A stretch of 64,000 bases of DNA, taken from NCBI GenBank assembly GCA_033557465.1, contig CM066047.1, positions 4,340,001 to 4,404,000 on the forward strand, in the 5' to 3' direction. The translations under genes were made by a program, and so were the position numbers. Below, in pieces: positions 1 to 9,105 of the stretch; the stretch's first letter is position 1, and the number at the start of each line of letters is the position of its first letter. Origin of the DNA: Ichthyophis bannanicus (Eukaryota > Chordata > Amphibia > Gymnophiona > Ichthyophiidae). The notes below the pieces were generated by a model. That model saw only the letters and a list, made by a program, of their open reading frames with translations. It was not told where the DNA came from and did no database searches.

Positions 1-695
1 TGGACACATCATGCGGAGAGAGAGATCATAAGAGAAAGACATCATGCTTGGCAAGATAGGTCAATGCAAAAGAGAAAGGCCAGCAATGAGATGGATCGAG
101 ACAACAACAGCAGCTATGGGTACCAGTCTGTCAACAATGAGCCGCCTGACTCAAGACCGAACACAATTTAGGATAGCTATCCAGAGGGTTGCCATGAGTC
201 AACTCCAACTTGACGGCACTTACCACCACACTAACAGCTTTTACTACATCCTCTGGTAACAAATTCCAGAGTTTGATTAATAAAAGAAAATATTTTTTCA
301 CTCAACATGCAGTCTTAAATAGGTTACCCTGTAGTATCATTGCATGTCCCCTAGTCTTTCTATATTTTTGATGGCATAAACAATCAATCTGCATTTACCC
401 ATTCCACTCCATTCATTAATTTATAGACCTCTATGATATCTCCCCTCAGCTATCTCTTTTCCAGGCTGAAGAGCCCTAACCTTTTAGCCTCCCTTCATAG
501 GGGTATCCTTCCATCCCCTTTACCATTTTGGTGGCTCTTCTCTGTACATTTTCTAATAACGCTATATCCTTTTTAAGACAGGGCGATCAGAATTGCACAC
601 AATATTCAAGGTGCAGTCGCAACATGGAATGATAAAGAGGCATTATAATATCCTTTGTTTTATTCTCCATTCCTTTCCTTATGATTCCTAGCATT

Positions 696-1640
696 CTATT
701 TGCTCTCTTGGCTGCCGCTGCACACTGGGCAGAGGGTTTCAATGTTATCCACGATGATGCCTAAATCTTTTTCCTGGGTGGTGGTTCCTAATGTGGAACC
801 TTGCATTGTGCAACCATAGTTTGGATTGTTCTTTCCTAGGTGCATAACTTTGCACTTGTCCATACTAAATTTTATCTGCCATTTGGATGCCCAGTTTTCC
901 AATTTATCAAGGTGCTCTTGCAAATTTTCCACAATCCTCATGGATTTTAACAACTTTGAATAGTTTTGTCTCATCTGCAAATCTGATTACCTCACTCATT
1001 ATGCCCATTTCCAGGTCATTTATGAATAAGTTAAAAAGCAGCAGACCCAGCACAGATCCCGGGGTACTCCACTATCCACCTTTCTCCATTTGGAAAATTG
1101 GCCATTTAGCCCTACCCTCTGCTTTCTTTCTTTTAACCAGTTCCTGATCTACAATAGTACACTTCCTCCTATCCCATGACTTTAAATTTCACCAAAAGTC
1201 TCTCATGAGGGACCTTGTCAAAGGCTTTCTGAAAATTCAGATGCACTATTTCAACCGACTCACCTTTGTCTACTTGTTTATTCACACCTTCAAAAAAACA
1301 TAACAGATTATTAAGACAAGTCCTTCCTTGGCTAAAGCCAGGTTGACTATCTCCCATTAAGCCATGACTATCCACATGTTCAGTTATTTTGTTCTTTATA
1401 ATGGTTTCTACCATTTTTCCCCCGGTACTGACGTCAGGCTCACTAGTTTCTAGTTTCCCATATCCCTTTTTAAAAATTGGCATTACATTGACCATCCTCC
1501 AGTCTTCGGGTATTACAGATGATTTTAATGATAGTTCACAGATTACTAATAGTAGATCTGCAAATCTCATATTTCAGTTCTTTCAACACCCTCTGATGTA
1601 TACAATCCGGTCCAGGTGATTTGCTACTCTTCAGTTTATC
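696..1640 (-). pseudogene. CR1 reverse transcriptase fragment
   Basis: Two open stretches (1570-1169 and 980-696) are collinear pieces of one RT. The first includes the palm motif FQKAFDKVPHERL. The second includes the post-palm block KCKVMHLGKNN seen in the better copy at 38117-39593. Between them the catalytic FADD motif has become FADE, so the second metal-binding aspartate is lost, and the frame is broken. In a live CR1 this protein would prime reverse transcription at a chromosomal nick; this copy cannot. No intact start exists. Confidence 0.8.
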
Positions 1641-1867
1641 AAATAGTTGTAAAATCTTCCTACTGTTATCAATATTTCTTTCAATTCTTCTGCAGCATCA
1701 GCTTTAAATACCATTTCAGTCATGGGTAACATCCCTACATCTTCCTCAGTAAAGACCGAAGCAAAGAATTCATTCAGTCTCTCCGCTATGGCCTTGTCCC
1801 CTCTTAGTGCCCCTTTTACCCCTTTGTCATCTAATTGTCAACTGACTGTCAGAAGTAGTTTGCTATG

Positions 1868-2158
1868 TGGAGTGGAGGAGTAGCCTAGTGGTTGGGGCAA
1901 GGTACTTCAGGCCGGAAGGTCGGTGGTTCAAATCCCACTAGAGGACAGCAACCTTGGGCCGGAAGGACTGGGGTTTCTAGTCCCACAGGTGCTCCTTGTG
2001 GTCTTGGGCAAGCCACTTAACCCTCCATAGCCCATGTTCCCTGTAAAATAGTTATCTCCAAAGTTATAATACCCTGTTCAATGTAATTTCAGTTTGTTCA
2101 ATGTAAACCGCACTGATGCAGAATAGCGCGGTATATAAGAGAATGTAAATAAATAAAT
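1868..2158 (+). repeat. tRNA-headed SINE with L2-like tail (copy 1)
   Basis: Polymerase III promoter boxes are visible: A box TAGCCTAGTGG near 1881 and B box GGTTCAAATCC at 1925-1935. A body containing CTTGGGCAAGCCACTTAACC follows, then a 3' tail with ACCGC...GCGGTATA and AAATAAATAAAT. The tail matches the 3' end of L2 LINEs in this window (for example 60102-60190 on the minus strand), the usual sign that L2 enzymes mobilise the SINE. It lies inside the CR1 copy. It is not a tRNA gene: there is no complete cloverleaf beyond the promoter half. Confidence 0.88.
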
Positions 2159-2332
2159 GAATGTACTTGAAAAAGTCTTTATTAAAGCGTCTTTACTTCC
2201 ACAGCAAGCTTCTTCTCAAATTCTCTTTGCCTGCCTCATCAATGCCAGAGTTGTTCAAGAAGCCAGCAAATCTGAACATTACATAATGCACTCAAAGAAT
2301 TAATGCTAACTTAGCATGATTAAATTAGAGGG

Positions 2333-3205
2333 CCCTTTAAAGGTGCAGTAACTTTTTGTAATTACGAGTTAATTTTTGCACAAATATGCACAGCAAGTGC
2401 AAAGCCTCTGCAGTAGATAAATGTAGCGCAGATGCTGGGCAATACCCCCTGTAGCACATAGGGCAAACACAGGTGCGCGTTCCTTACTTCAGTGGACAAC
2501 ACGAGCCTGGCGTCAAGAAGATATACACTATGGAAGTAACAGCAATGACTTGTGCCTCTCAAAAGCCGATCCCCTCCCCCTTCAGCACCCCCTGTCCCAG
2601 ACAGTAGACACCCCAGGGAACCCTGGTACTCTAACAGGCATTAGGGCAGCAGCATTCTCCCTCCATTCCTGCCCCAGCTGCAGAGGTTGTCAAAATGGCA
2701 GATCTGCCCCTAGTGGTAACCTTGCAGTACTATTGCTAAATTTCTAGCAATAGTAAAATAGGCCTACTGTAGGGGAAGACTGGCTATTTTGACAGCATCC
2801 ACAACCGGGAAAGAAGCAGAAGGGGACCGCTGCTGCCCCGATGCCACTAGACTACCAGGGATCCCCAAGTATGACTTGGGGAGGCAGCCATTCCAAAAGG
2901 TGTTTGTTTTCTGGAACAGACGTGTACTGAAGAGGGGTGGGGGAAAGGGGCACTGCCCCAGCACGGGTCTTTTTTCAACTGGATAGTGCAGCTGCACTTA
3001 ATGGCACCTCTTGAGATGGTATTAAGTGCAGCTACACCTCACCATCAGCAGTTGCAATACCTAGTGCACAGTGCCAGCTGTCATGTGCCCTCTCTATCCC
3101 AAACCCACTCTATGTCATGGCATGTAGATTGTGCACAAATTAGAATGTGCTGTTATGCCAGTATGCACTAACTGCTTAGCACACTTTAGTAAAAGCATCC
3201 CTGAG
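2333..3205. mobile_element. possible non-autonomous DNA transposon
   Basis: The block starts near GAGGGCCCTTTAAAGG and ends near CACTTTAGTAAAAGCATCCC. The two ends are loosely complementary, as in a decayed MITE with imperfect terminal inverted repeats. Internally it has short inverted patches, for example around 2870-2990, where overlapping frames on both strands stay open only by chance. No transposase is present. It could equally be unrelated non-coding sequence. Confidence 0.3.
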
Positions 3206-3314
3206 TTTCCAAAATAAGCAGAAAGAGGTTATTTGCTTACTTTTAACTGTTGATGTCATGCTTTCAGTTCAAGTGAATAGGAAAGACCCCGAACGTGTTT
3301 CCCCCTCATGTTAA

Positions 3315-3500
3315 GCACAGTTACTTACCTGTAACAGGTGATCTCTGGGAACAGCAGGAATTAGTCATCACATATGGGTACGTCGGCACCGACGGAGCCC
3401 GCGCGGGAAAGCTCCCCAGCTTTTCAGATTAAAAGCTTTTGGGGCCTCCCACTGCACATGCGCGCTGCCTTCCCGCCTTCCTGACCAGCTCTCGTCAGTT
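3315..3500 (-). repeat. D1 left terminal repeat (3' end in sense)
   Basis: Bases from about 3368 to 3498 are the reverse complement of 8765-8895, including CATATGGGTACGTCGG and the CCCGCGCGGGAAAGC block. The outermost 50 bases are only partly shared, as expected for DIRS termini, where each end carries a unique extension copied into the internal complementary region. On the sense strand the tip reads TTACAGGTAAGTAACTG, which holds a consensus splice donor inside a short palindrome (GTTAC...GTAAC). Confidence 0.9.
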
Positions 3501-3597
3501 CGAGTTTAAAGCTGAGACAATAGAGAGAGAGGACAGGAAGATAGATAGATAGAGATACAACTCCTAGGGGAGGTGGGTGGGTTGTGATGACTAATTC

Positions 3598-3690
3598 CTG
3601 CTGTTCCCAGAGATCACCTGTTACAGGTAAGTAACTGTGCTATCTCCAGGAACAAGCAGGAATACGTCATCACATATGGGGACTCCCTAG
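3598..3690 (-). repeat. D1 internal complementary region
   Basis: On the plus strand this reads CCTGTTACAGGTAAGTAACTGTG followed at once by CTATCTCCAGGAACAAGCAG. The first part is the reverse complement of the outer left end (3315 onward), the second of the outer right end (8923 backward). This template is what lets DIRS elements rebuild both ends and form a circle during replication. It sits downstream of YR in sense orientation, the usual DIRS position. Confidence 0.9.
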
Positions 3691-3778
3691 CTAAGATGCC
3701 TGGGAGATCCCCCTCCAAGGGTAAACCATCTTCGCATGGATCTCAGGCATCCATCCAGGGAAGGTGGGCAGGAGTTGT

Positions 3779-4834
3779 TTAAGTATGGAACAGGTGTTTG
3801 AGGACAGCCTGACCAAACAAGGCATCCCGGCGGGAGTCCTTGTCCAAGCAGTAATGGGCTGTGAAGGTATGAACCGAGGCCCAAGTGGCTGCTTGACAGA
3901 TCTGATCTATGGACACAGAGTGAAGATGAGCCATAGAAGTGGCCATGGCCCTCACATTGTGAGCTGTGACATGGCCCTCCATAGAAATGTTCTTACTCTG
4001 GTAAGCAAAAGAAATACACTGAGCGATCCAATTGGAAAGTGTACGCTTGGTGACTGGAAGTCCCAAATGAGAAGGATCAAAAGCCACGAAAAGTTGGGAA
4101 GACTTTCGATGTGGTTGAGTCCTGTTGAGGTAAAAGGCAAGAGCTCTTTTACAATCCAGAGTATGAAGGTTCCTCTCTGCACTGGATGCATGAGGAGCAG
4201 GGAAAAAGACAGGTAGATATACCTCTTGATTAAGATGAAAAGGCGAGACCACTTTGGGCATAAAGTGGGGATTCGTCCTAAGGACCACCTTATCATGATG
4301 AAACCTAGTATAAGGTGGATGAGCCACTAAAGCCTGCAGTTCACTGATGCGGCGAGCCGAAGTGACTGCAATAAGGAAAACAACCTTCCAGGAAAGAAAT
4401 TTGAAGGAGGTAGAGTCCAAAGGCTCAAAAGGTGGCTTCATAAGCTGACCTAGAACGAGGTTCAAATCCCATGCTACCGGAGGAGGTCGGATGGGAGGTT
4501 TAGTTAGAGTCAGGCCTCTCATGAAACGTGCAACAAGAGGATGAGAGGAGACAGGTTGTCCATTTATAGGTTTTAAGGATGCTGCAATAGCACTCAAATG
4601 GACCCTTACTGAATTCGTCTTAAGGCCTGCATTTGAAAGATGCAGGAGATAGTCCAAGAGGGAATTCAAAGGAAGTGCTAGAGAGTCAAGACCCTGCTGA
4701 GCACACCAAATGGAAAAACGTTTCCATTTGAAAGCATAAGAACGCCTCGTGGAAGGTTTCCTAGAGGCATGAAGGATATCTGTCACAGGTTGAGAAAGAT
4801 TAAAGTCTTGAAGACTTAGGCCTTCAGTAACCAA
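3779..4834 (-). CDS. D1 tyrosine recombinase (YR)
   Basis: Open frame of 351 codons. An N-terminal SAM-like core-binding domain (about residues 20-110) precedes the catalytic domain. The catalytic set is visible: Arg in SARRISEL (about 162), His and Arg in AHNVR (292 and 295), a Trp/His pair in ATWASVHTF, and the nucleophile Tyr in TAHY (about 328). The enzyme should integrate the circular DNA copy by strand exchange. The first codon given here is TTG, not ATG; the first true ATG is about 105 codons in, inside the core-binding domain. Expression therefore probably depends on the frame upstream, which overlaps RT. No stop interrupts the domain, so it may be functional. Confidence 0.93.
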   Translation of the reverse strand: MVTEGLSLQDFNLSQPVTDILHASRKPSTRRSYAFKWKRFSIWCAQQGLDSLALPLNSLLDYLLHLSNAGLKTNSVRVHLSAIAASLKPINGQPVSSHPLVARFMRGLTLTKPPIRPPPVAWDLNLVLGQLMKPPFEPLDSTSFKFLSWKVVFLIAVTSARRISELQALVAHPPYTRFHHDKVVLRTNPHFMPKVVSPFHLNQEVYLPVFFPAPHASSAERNLHTLDCKRALAFYLNRTQPHRKSSQLFVAFDPSHLGLPVTKRTLSNWIAQCISFAYQSKNISMEGHVTAHNVRAMATSMAHLHSVSIDQICQAATWASVHTFTAHYCLDKDSRRDALFGQAVLKHLFHT

Positions 4835-6642
4835 GCTCTGAGATGTAGGGATTTGGGTGCCACAAAGTCCCCTCCTCCTGAGACAGAAGGTCTGGCGCAG
4901 CTCCCAGGTCCAGGGAGGATCCCTGGGAGAGATGCAGAAGTAGAGGGTACCACACCTGGCGTGGCCAGCGGGGAGCTATGAGGATCATAGTCCCGTGATC
5001 CCTCTGGAGCTTGAACAGAGTCTTGGATATTAGAGGAATGGGTGGAAAGGCATAGAGGAATTCCTGACCCCAATGCAGGAGGAAGGCATCGTGGGCCTGA
5101 GCTCCCTGACACTGAGTTCTGGAACAGAACCGGGGAAGTTTGGCATTCCACGGACTTGCAAAGAGGTCTATGTCCGGGGTCCCCCATTCCTGAAAGATTC
5201 TGCGTATCTGGTCCATATGTAGGGACCATTCGTGTGGAAGCAGAACTCGACTGAGTCTGTCTGCACGAGAGTTTTGAACTCCTGGAAGATACACTGCAAG
5301 AAGGTGAATTTGATGCTCTCTGGCGAAGGCCCATATTCTGAGAGCTTCGTTGCAAAGCGACAGAGAGCCTGTCCCTCCTTGTTTGTTTATATAGAACATG
5401 GCTACCTGATTGTCTGTCTGAACTAGGACAGTCAGGTTGACAAGGAGGGTATAGAAGACCTTGAGGGCAAGGTAAATCGCTCGCAGTTCCAGGAGGTTGA
5501 TATGAAGGGTGGCCTCCTGTGGAGACCAAGTGCCCTGAGTGGAGAGGTTCTGAAGATGAGCTCCCCACCCTGTTTGGGAGGCATCTGTTGTGAGGGTTGC
5601 TTGGGGCAACAAAGGTTGGAAGGGGGCCCCCAACAACAGATTCTTGGTGGATGTCCACCATTGGAGGGACCAAAATAGACGGCTTGAGGTGAGTATTTGG
5701 TCGGAGAGCGCTCCAGATGCTTGAGTCCACTGGGTGGCCAAGGTCCATTGAGCTGCTCTCATATGCAGACGAGCGTAGGGCACCACATGTACCGTGGAGG
5801 CCATGTGGCCCAGAAGTCGCAGCATTTCCCGGGCTGTCAAATGACTGCTGGACTGAGCTTGGGAGGCCAAACTCAGCAGGCGTTGGGCCCTGACCTGAGG
5901 CAGGTAGGCCCTTGCAGTGATGGTGTCTAACTGGGCCCCTATGAACTCGAGAGACTGAGTAGGGATTAGTTGAGACTTGGGAAGGTTTACTACCAGTCCC
6001 AGATACTGCAGAAGACGCCTTGTGCGGTCCAGGGAAATTTGGGCCTGGGACTGAGAGGGAGCTCGGATGAGCCAGTCGTCCAGGTATGGGAATATGAAAA
6101 TTCCCAGGCCTCTTAGAAAGGCAGCTACGACTGCCATGCATTTGGTGAACACTCTTGGAGCAGAGGCTAGACCGAAGGGGAGTACTCTGTACTGGAAATG
6201 TTTTCCCTGAAACAGAAATCGAAGGTATTTTCTGTGGGATGGGTGGATGAGTATGTGTGTATACGCATCCTTTAGGTCTAGAGAACAAAGCCAATCCTGA
6301 CTCTGAAGGTATGGAAGGAGAATGCCCAGAGAAAGCATTTTGAATTTCTCCTTGAAAAGAAATTTGTTCAATTCTCTCAGATCCAGAATTGGTCTGAAGC
6401 CCTCTGTCTTCTTTGGTATTAGAAAATAAGGGGAGTAGAATCCCGTCCTCTGTTGAAGAGGGACCTCCTCTATTGCCCCCTGGGCAAGGAGGGAGGAGAC
6501 TTCCTGACCCAAGAGGGCCAGGAGAGATGGGGGAGAATTGAACTGCCTCACCATAGTATAAGGAGGAAGGTCGGAAAAATGGAGTTTGTAACCCTCTCTG
6601 ATGATAGAGAGGGTCCATTGCTCTGATGTAATTTGCTCCCAT
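4816..6642 (-). CDS. D1 long open frame overlapping RT, in the YR phase
   Basis: An ATG-initiated frame of 608 codons runs in the -1 phase across almost the whole RT-RNase H gene. Its product would be Ser/Pro/Gly-rich with no recognised domain, so it looks like a shadow frame. However, it occupies the same phase, relative to RT, as the YR frame of the sister element D2, and its last residues (AWLLKA) match the end of D2 RT (AWLLKGLG). Together these suggest a small indel near 4850 in D1, with this frame being the upstream extension of YR. Known DIRS elements also have extensively overlapping RT and YR frames. Whether it is translated cannot be told from sequence. Confidence 0.4.
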   Translation of the reverse strand: MGANYIRAMDPLYHQRGLQTPFFRPSSLYYGEAVQFSPISPGPLGSGSLLPPCPGGNRGGPSSTEDGILLPLFSNTKEDRGLQTNSGSERIEQISFQGEIQNAFSGHSPSIPSESGLALFSRPKGCVYTHTHPPIPQKIPSISVSGKTFPVQSTPLRSSLCSKSVHQMHGSRSCLSKRPGNFHIPIPGRLAHPSSLSVPGPNFPGPHKASSAVSGTGSKPSQVSTNPYSVSRVHRGPVRHHHCKGLPASGQGPTPAEFGLPSSVQQSFDSPGNAATSGPHGLHGTCGALRSSAYESSSMDLGHPVDSSIWSALRPNTHLKPSILVPPMVDIHQESVVGGPLPTFVAPSNPHNRCLPNRVGSSSSEPLHSGHLVSTGGHPSYQPPGTASDLPCPQGLLYPPCQPDCPSSDRQSGSHVLYKQTRRDRLSVALQRSSQNMGLRQRASNSPSCSVSSRSSKLSCRQTQSSSASTRMVPTYGPDTQNLSGMGDPGHRPLCKSVECQTSPVLFQNSVSGSSGPRCLPPALGSGIPLCLSTHSSNIQDSVQAPEGSRDYDPHSSPLATPGVVPSTSASLPGILPGPGSCARPSVSGGGDFVAPKSLHLRAWLLKA

Positions 6643-6821
6643 CTGGGAGCAAAGTGAGCTAACCTTCCGGGTATGGTGAGGGGCTCTGGTTGTTCTAGAG
6701 CCAGAAAAGTTAAGTTCTCTAGTGGCAAGTCAAAACCCCTGAGGGGGTGGAGCCTGCTGAGGCGTAGCAGACGCCGCAGGCTTTGACCTTGCCTGTTTAG
6801 GTTGCTGACGTTTAGCAGCAA
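4824..6821 (-). CDS. D1 reverse transcriptase-RNase H with C-terminal DIRS domain
   Basis: 665 open codons. RT spans about residues 100-300, with LDLKDAY (181-187) and the active-site box YLDDWLI (246-252). RNase H follows with Asp413 (TTDAS), Glu445 (LELRA), Asp470 (QTDNQ) and Asp521 (SRADRLS). Residues 550-640 (DLFAS, AFPPIPL, IAPRWPRQVWYP) match the region other authors relate to Dam-type methyltransferases in DIRS elements. The enzyme copies element RNA to DNA. The frame opens at a TTG inside the gag end, in the +1 phase relative to gag, so it is probably made by frameshifting or internal initiation. The last residues (ISELGY) differ from D2, pointing to a late indel. Confidence 0.93.
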   Translation of the reverse strand: MLLNVSNLNRQGQSLRRLLRLSRLHPLRGFDLPLENLTFLALEQPEPLTIPGRLAHFAPRWEQITSEQWTLSIIREGYKLHFSDLPPYTMVRQFNSPPSLLALLGQEVSSLLAQGAIEEVPLQQRTGFYSPYFLIPKKTEGFRPILDLRELNKFLFKEKFKMLSLGILLPYLQSQDWLCSLDLKDAYTHILIHPSHRKYLRFLFQGKHFQYRVLPFGLASAPRVFTKCMAVVAAFLRGLGIFIFPYLDDWLIRAPSQSQAQISLDRTRRLLQYLGLVVNLPKSQLIPTQSLEFIGAQLDTITARAYLPQVRAQRLLSLASQAQSSSHLTAREMLRLLGHMASTVHVVPYARLHMRAAQWTLATQWTQASGALSDQILTSSRLFWSLQWWTSTKNLLLGAPFQPLLPQATLTTDASQTGWGAHLQNLSTQGTWSPQEATLHINLLELRAIYLALKVFYTLLVNLTVLVQTDNQVAMFYINKQGGTGSLSLCNEALRIWAFAREHQIHLLAVYLPGVQNSRADRLSRVLLPHEWSLHMDQIRRIFQEWGTPDIDLFASPWNAKLPRFCSRTQCQGAQAHDAFLLHWGQEFLYAFPPIPLISKTLFKLQRDHGTMILIAPRWPRQVWYPLLLHLSQGSSLDLGAAPDLLSQEEGTLWHPNPYISELGY

Positions 6822-8544
6822 AACGAGGCTGAAAGGATTGTTGGCCAGTATTTGTAGAAAATCTGGACTTCTTGTAATAAGGCCTCTTAAAAGACTTCTT
6901 CTTGGCAGGAGTGGAGGTAGACTTAGAAAGTCTATCTAAGGTGGCATTTTCTGCATCCATTTGAGTGGCCTTAATTTGCCACTCCTCACCAAATAAGTTC
7001 TCACCTGTACAGGGCAGATTTCGTAAGCCATCTAGGACCCAAGGTTCTAGATCAGAAGCCTGGAGCCAAGCAAGACGTCGGGCTGCTATAGCAATGCCCG
7101 AAGCCCTACCAGCACCCTCAAAGGAATCAAAAGCTGCCCTGTTGGAGAACTTTGAAATATCCAAAAGGTGTTTCACTAAGGAAATGAACTGCTCCCTCTT
7201 ATCCTCAGGGATAAAGGGGGCAAAATGCCGAACTTTTAGAGCGATTTCACTGAGAAACATGCCCATGTAAAGACTATAGGAATTAATCCTGGCTATAAGC
7301 ATAGTAGCCTGGAAAATTTTCCTGCCAAAAGAGTCTAGAGTCTTACATTCTCGCCCTGGAGGAGTAGAAGAGTGCCTTTTGGTACTCTTTATCTTCTTCA
7401 TTGCAGACTTCACCACAATAGAATGGTGAGGCAACTGGGTTTTTTGGAAACCAGGAGAAGGGGGGACACGGTACATGGTGTCCAACCTGCGAGAAGAAGG
7501 AGACAATGTTAGAGGAGCCTCCCATAAGTCCATCAAGTGTTCTTGAAGGATTTCATGGATAGGCAGGGTGACTGCCTCTTTAGGAGACTTAGAGTATCCT
7601 AAAATATCCAGTTTCTTTGATCTGGGTTCCTTTTCAGAGGATGAAGCAATAGAAAGACCTTTAGCCATTTCTATGATGAAGTCCTGAAAGGACAAATCCT
7701 CTGGTGGAGACATTCTCCTGTTAGGAGAAGAAGGCTCCTCAGGAAGATCAAGGGAGAACTCATCAGAATCATCAGAGGAGTTAAAATCCTCTGAAGAAGC
7801 AGAGTATCCTCTATGTGCTTCCAACGCACGATACGCATACCGTTCGGTATCGACATTGGGCGTACCAGGTATGGGATCGGTACCGGGCAAAAGCCCGGAT
7901 CCGGCATGCGGAACCGATCTGCGTTTGGAAGATTATGGCCTCGGTTCCGGTATGGAAGCCATTACCGGAACCGGACCCGGTACCGCTGGCTGCGGTACCG
8001 AGGGCGTAGCAGCATTAATAAAAGCCAGAATGGCCTGCTGCATGACTTGGACAGTATTGCCCATAGACGCCACTGCTGCCTGGATGTCGGTACCGGTATG
8101 GGCCGGTACCCCAGAGCAGTACAACAGGTGATCTGTCGAGGCCGCGCCATCGATGTCAACCTGTGACCCCATGATTGCTTTGGAGGCCGGAGCCTCCCGC
8201 CGGGGTTTTTTGGCCTGGGCAGAATCCTCGAACTCAGAATTGAGAGCCTCTCGATCTTTAGAAAGAGATTTGCTTTTAGAGGATTTGCCCACTGGAGTTT
8301 TGGTTACCTGAGATCCATCCGGAGAGGAAGACCTGGATGATTGTGATGCTTCTGAAGGAAACAGCACATGGAACTTGTTGGCCCGGTTCTGCAATCCACG
8401 TTTCGACATCTGGGAGCAGGATGGGCAGTCCGGTATGGAATGGTCAGGTCCTAAACATTTAAGACACCATTCATGGGTGTCTGTAAGAGGAATGACAGCA
8501 CTGCACTTGGTACACTTTTTAAAACCAGGAACTGGCTTCTCCAT
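6730..8544 (-). pseudogene. D1 gag-like ORF1 with one in-frame stop
   Basis: From ATG at 8544 the frame runs 605 codons to 6730, with a single TAA at 7935-7933 (around codon 204). The N-terminus has a zinc-binding pattern, C-K-C ... C-L-K-C-L-G-x-x-H ... C-x-x-C (residues about 11-44), shared with D3 at 36872. The middle is Ser/Asp/Glu-rich and the end is basic and Gln-rich (KKKSFKRPYYKKS and later). Such ORF1 proteins are thought to package element RNA. The coding part before the stop has many CGG-TAC repeats. The stop may be a decay mutation; D2 and D3 have stops elsewhere, so it is not a conserved recoding site. Confidence 0.85.
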
Positions 8545-8764
8545 GAGGAGAATTTGTGTAGGCCTGAAGGCCTAACAAAGTACCAAGCTGTGCTGAAAAG
8601 AAAAATATATATTTTTTTTTTTTTTTAAAGAAAGAAAGAGAGACCGGCAGTACCGATTTCAGAATGGGGAAGGCAGGTACGCGGTCTAAAGAAAACAATA
8701 AAATCAACAATTTCTTCAGCGGTGACAGGAACACGACCTGCTGGCTCCGCGGAAAAAAAGAAAC

Positions 8765-8923
8765 TGACGAGAGCTGGTCAGGAAGGCGGGAAGGCAGCGC
8801 GCATGTGCAGTGGGAGGCCCCAAAAGCTTTTAATCTGAAAAGCTGGGGAGCTTTCCCGCGCGGGCTCCGTCGGTGCCGACGTACCCATATGTGATGACGT
8901 ATTCCTGCTTGTTCCTGGAGATA
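8765..8923 (-). repeat. D1 right terminal repeat (5' end in sense)
   Basis: Reverse complement of the left terminus; the shared part runs from CTGACGAGAGCTGG to CATATGTGATGAC. In sense orientation it is the promoter end and lies about 220 bases upstream of the gag ATG. It ends at GGAGATA; the next bases (ACTTTTACTC) are flank. The D3 right end at 37201-37210 stops at the same GGAGATA, which supports the boundary. Confidence 0.9.
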
Positions 8924-9105
8924 ACTTTTACTCTATTCTGATTAGGAAAGCTGATCATCTGCAACCCACTTTGGCAGGACCATACCAAGCTAGTAACGCA
9001 CGCTGTCGCCCTGCAGCTATGTGCAGGAGCTCGCTTTTATTGGTTCTTAGAAACCTAGTGACGACATCAGTGCCCCCACCTTGCGTATGCCCTGTGTACC
9101 CACAT

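Larger units (their letters stand above)
216..2285 (-). mobile_element. CR1-clade LINE, family 1, decayed 3' part
   Basis: Read on the minus strand this is the 3' half of a CR1 LINE: reverse transcriptase remnants at 1640-696, then the C-terminal region and the start of the 3' UTR near 216. The same sequence recurs at 26241-28020 and 37608-39745, which fixes the family. A SINE at 1868-2158 splits it, and the flank at 2159-2285 still reads like upstream CR1 sequence. Indels and stops are scattered throughout, so it is an old, dead copy. The left boundary is approximate; bases 1-215 show nothing I can assign. Confidence 0.85.
3315..8923 (-). mobile_element. DIRS-like tyrosine-recombinase retrotransposon D1, complete
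   Basis: A 5.6-kb element on the minus strand with all the hallmarks of DIRS elements: inverted terminal repeats (3315-3500 and 8765-8923), an internal complementary region (about 3598-3690) that pairs with both outer ends, and the gene order gag, RT-RNase H, YR. DIRS elements have no integrase and no target-site duplication; they are thought to insert as a circle through the YR. The ends were set from the internal region, where the sense strand reads GGAGATA joined directly to GCACAG, that is, the outer end of one terminus abutting the other. Lesions: a stop in gag and a phase change near the RT end. Confidence 0.93.

Noticed and set aside
44..259. 71-codon frame at the window start
   Set aside because: Short, overlaps the CR1 edge, no homology or start context.
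1881..1935. A and B boxes suggesting tRNA genes (also in the SINE copies near 11600, 16390, 26760, 37810 and 40060)
   Set aside because: Each sits in a multi-copy repeat with a LINE-like tail, and no full cloverleaf can be drawn. They are SINE promoters, not tRNA genes.
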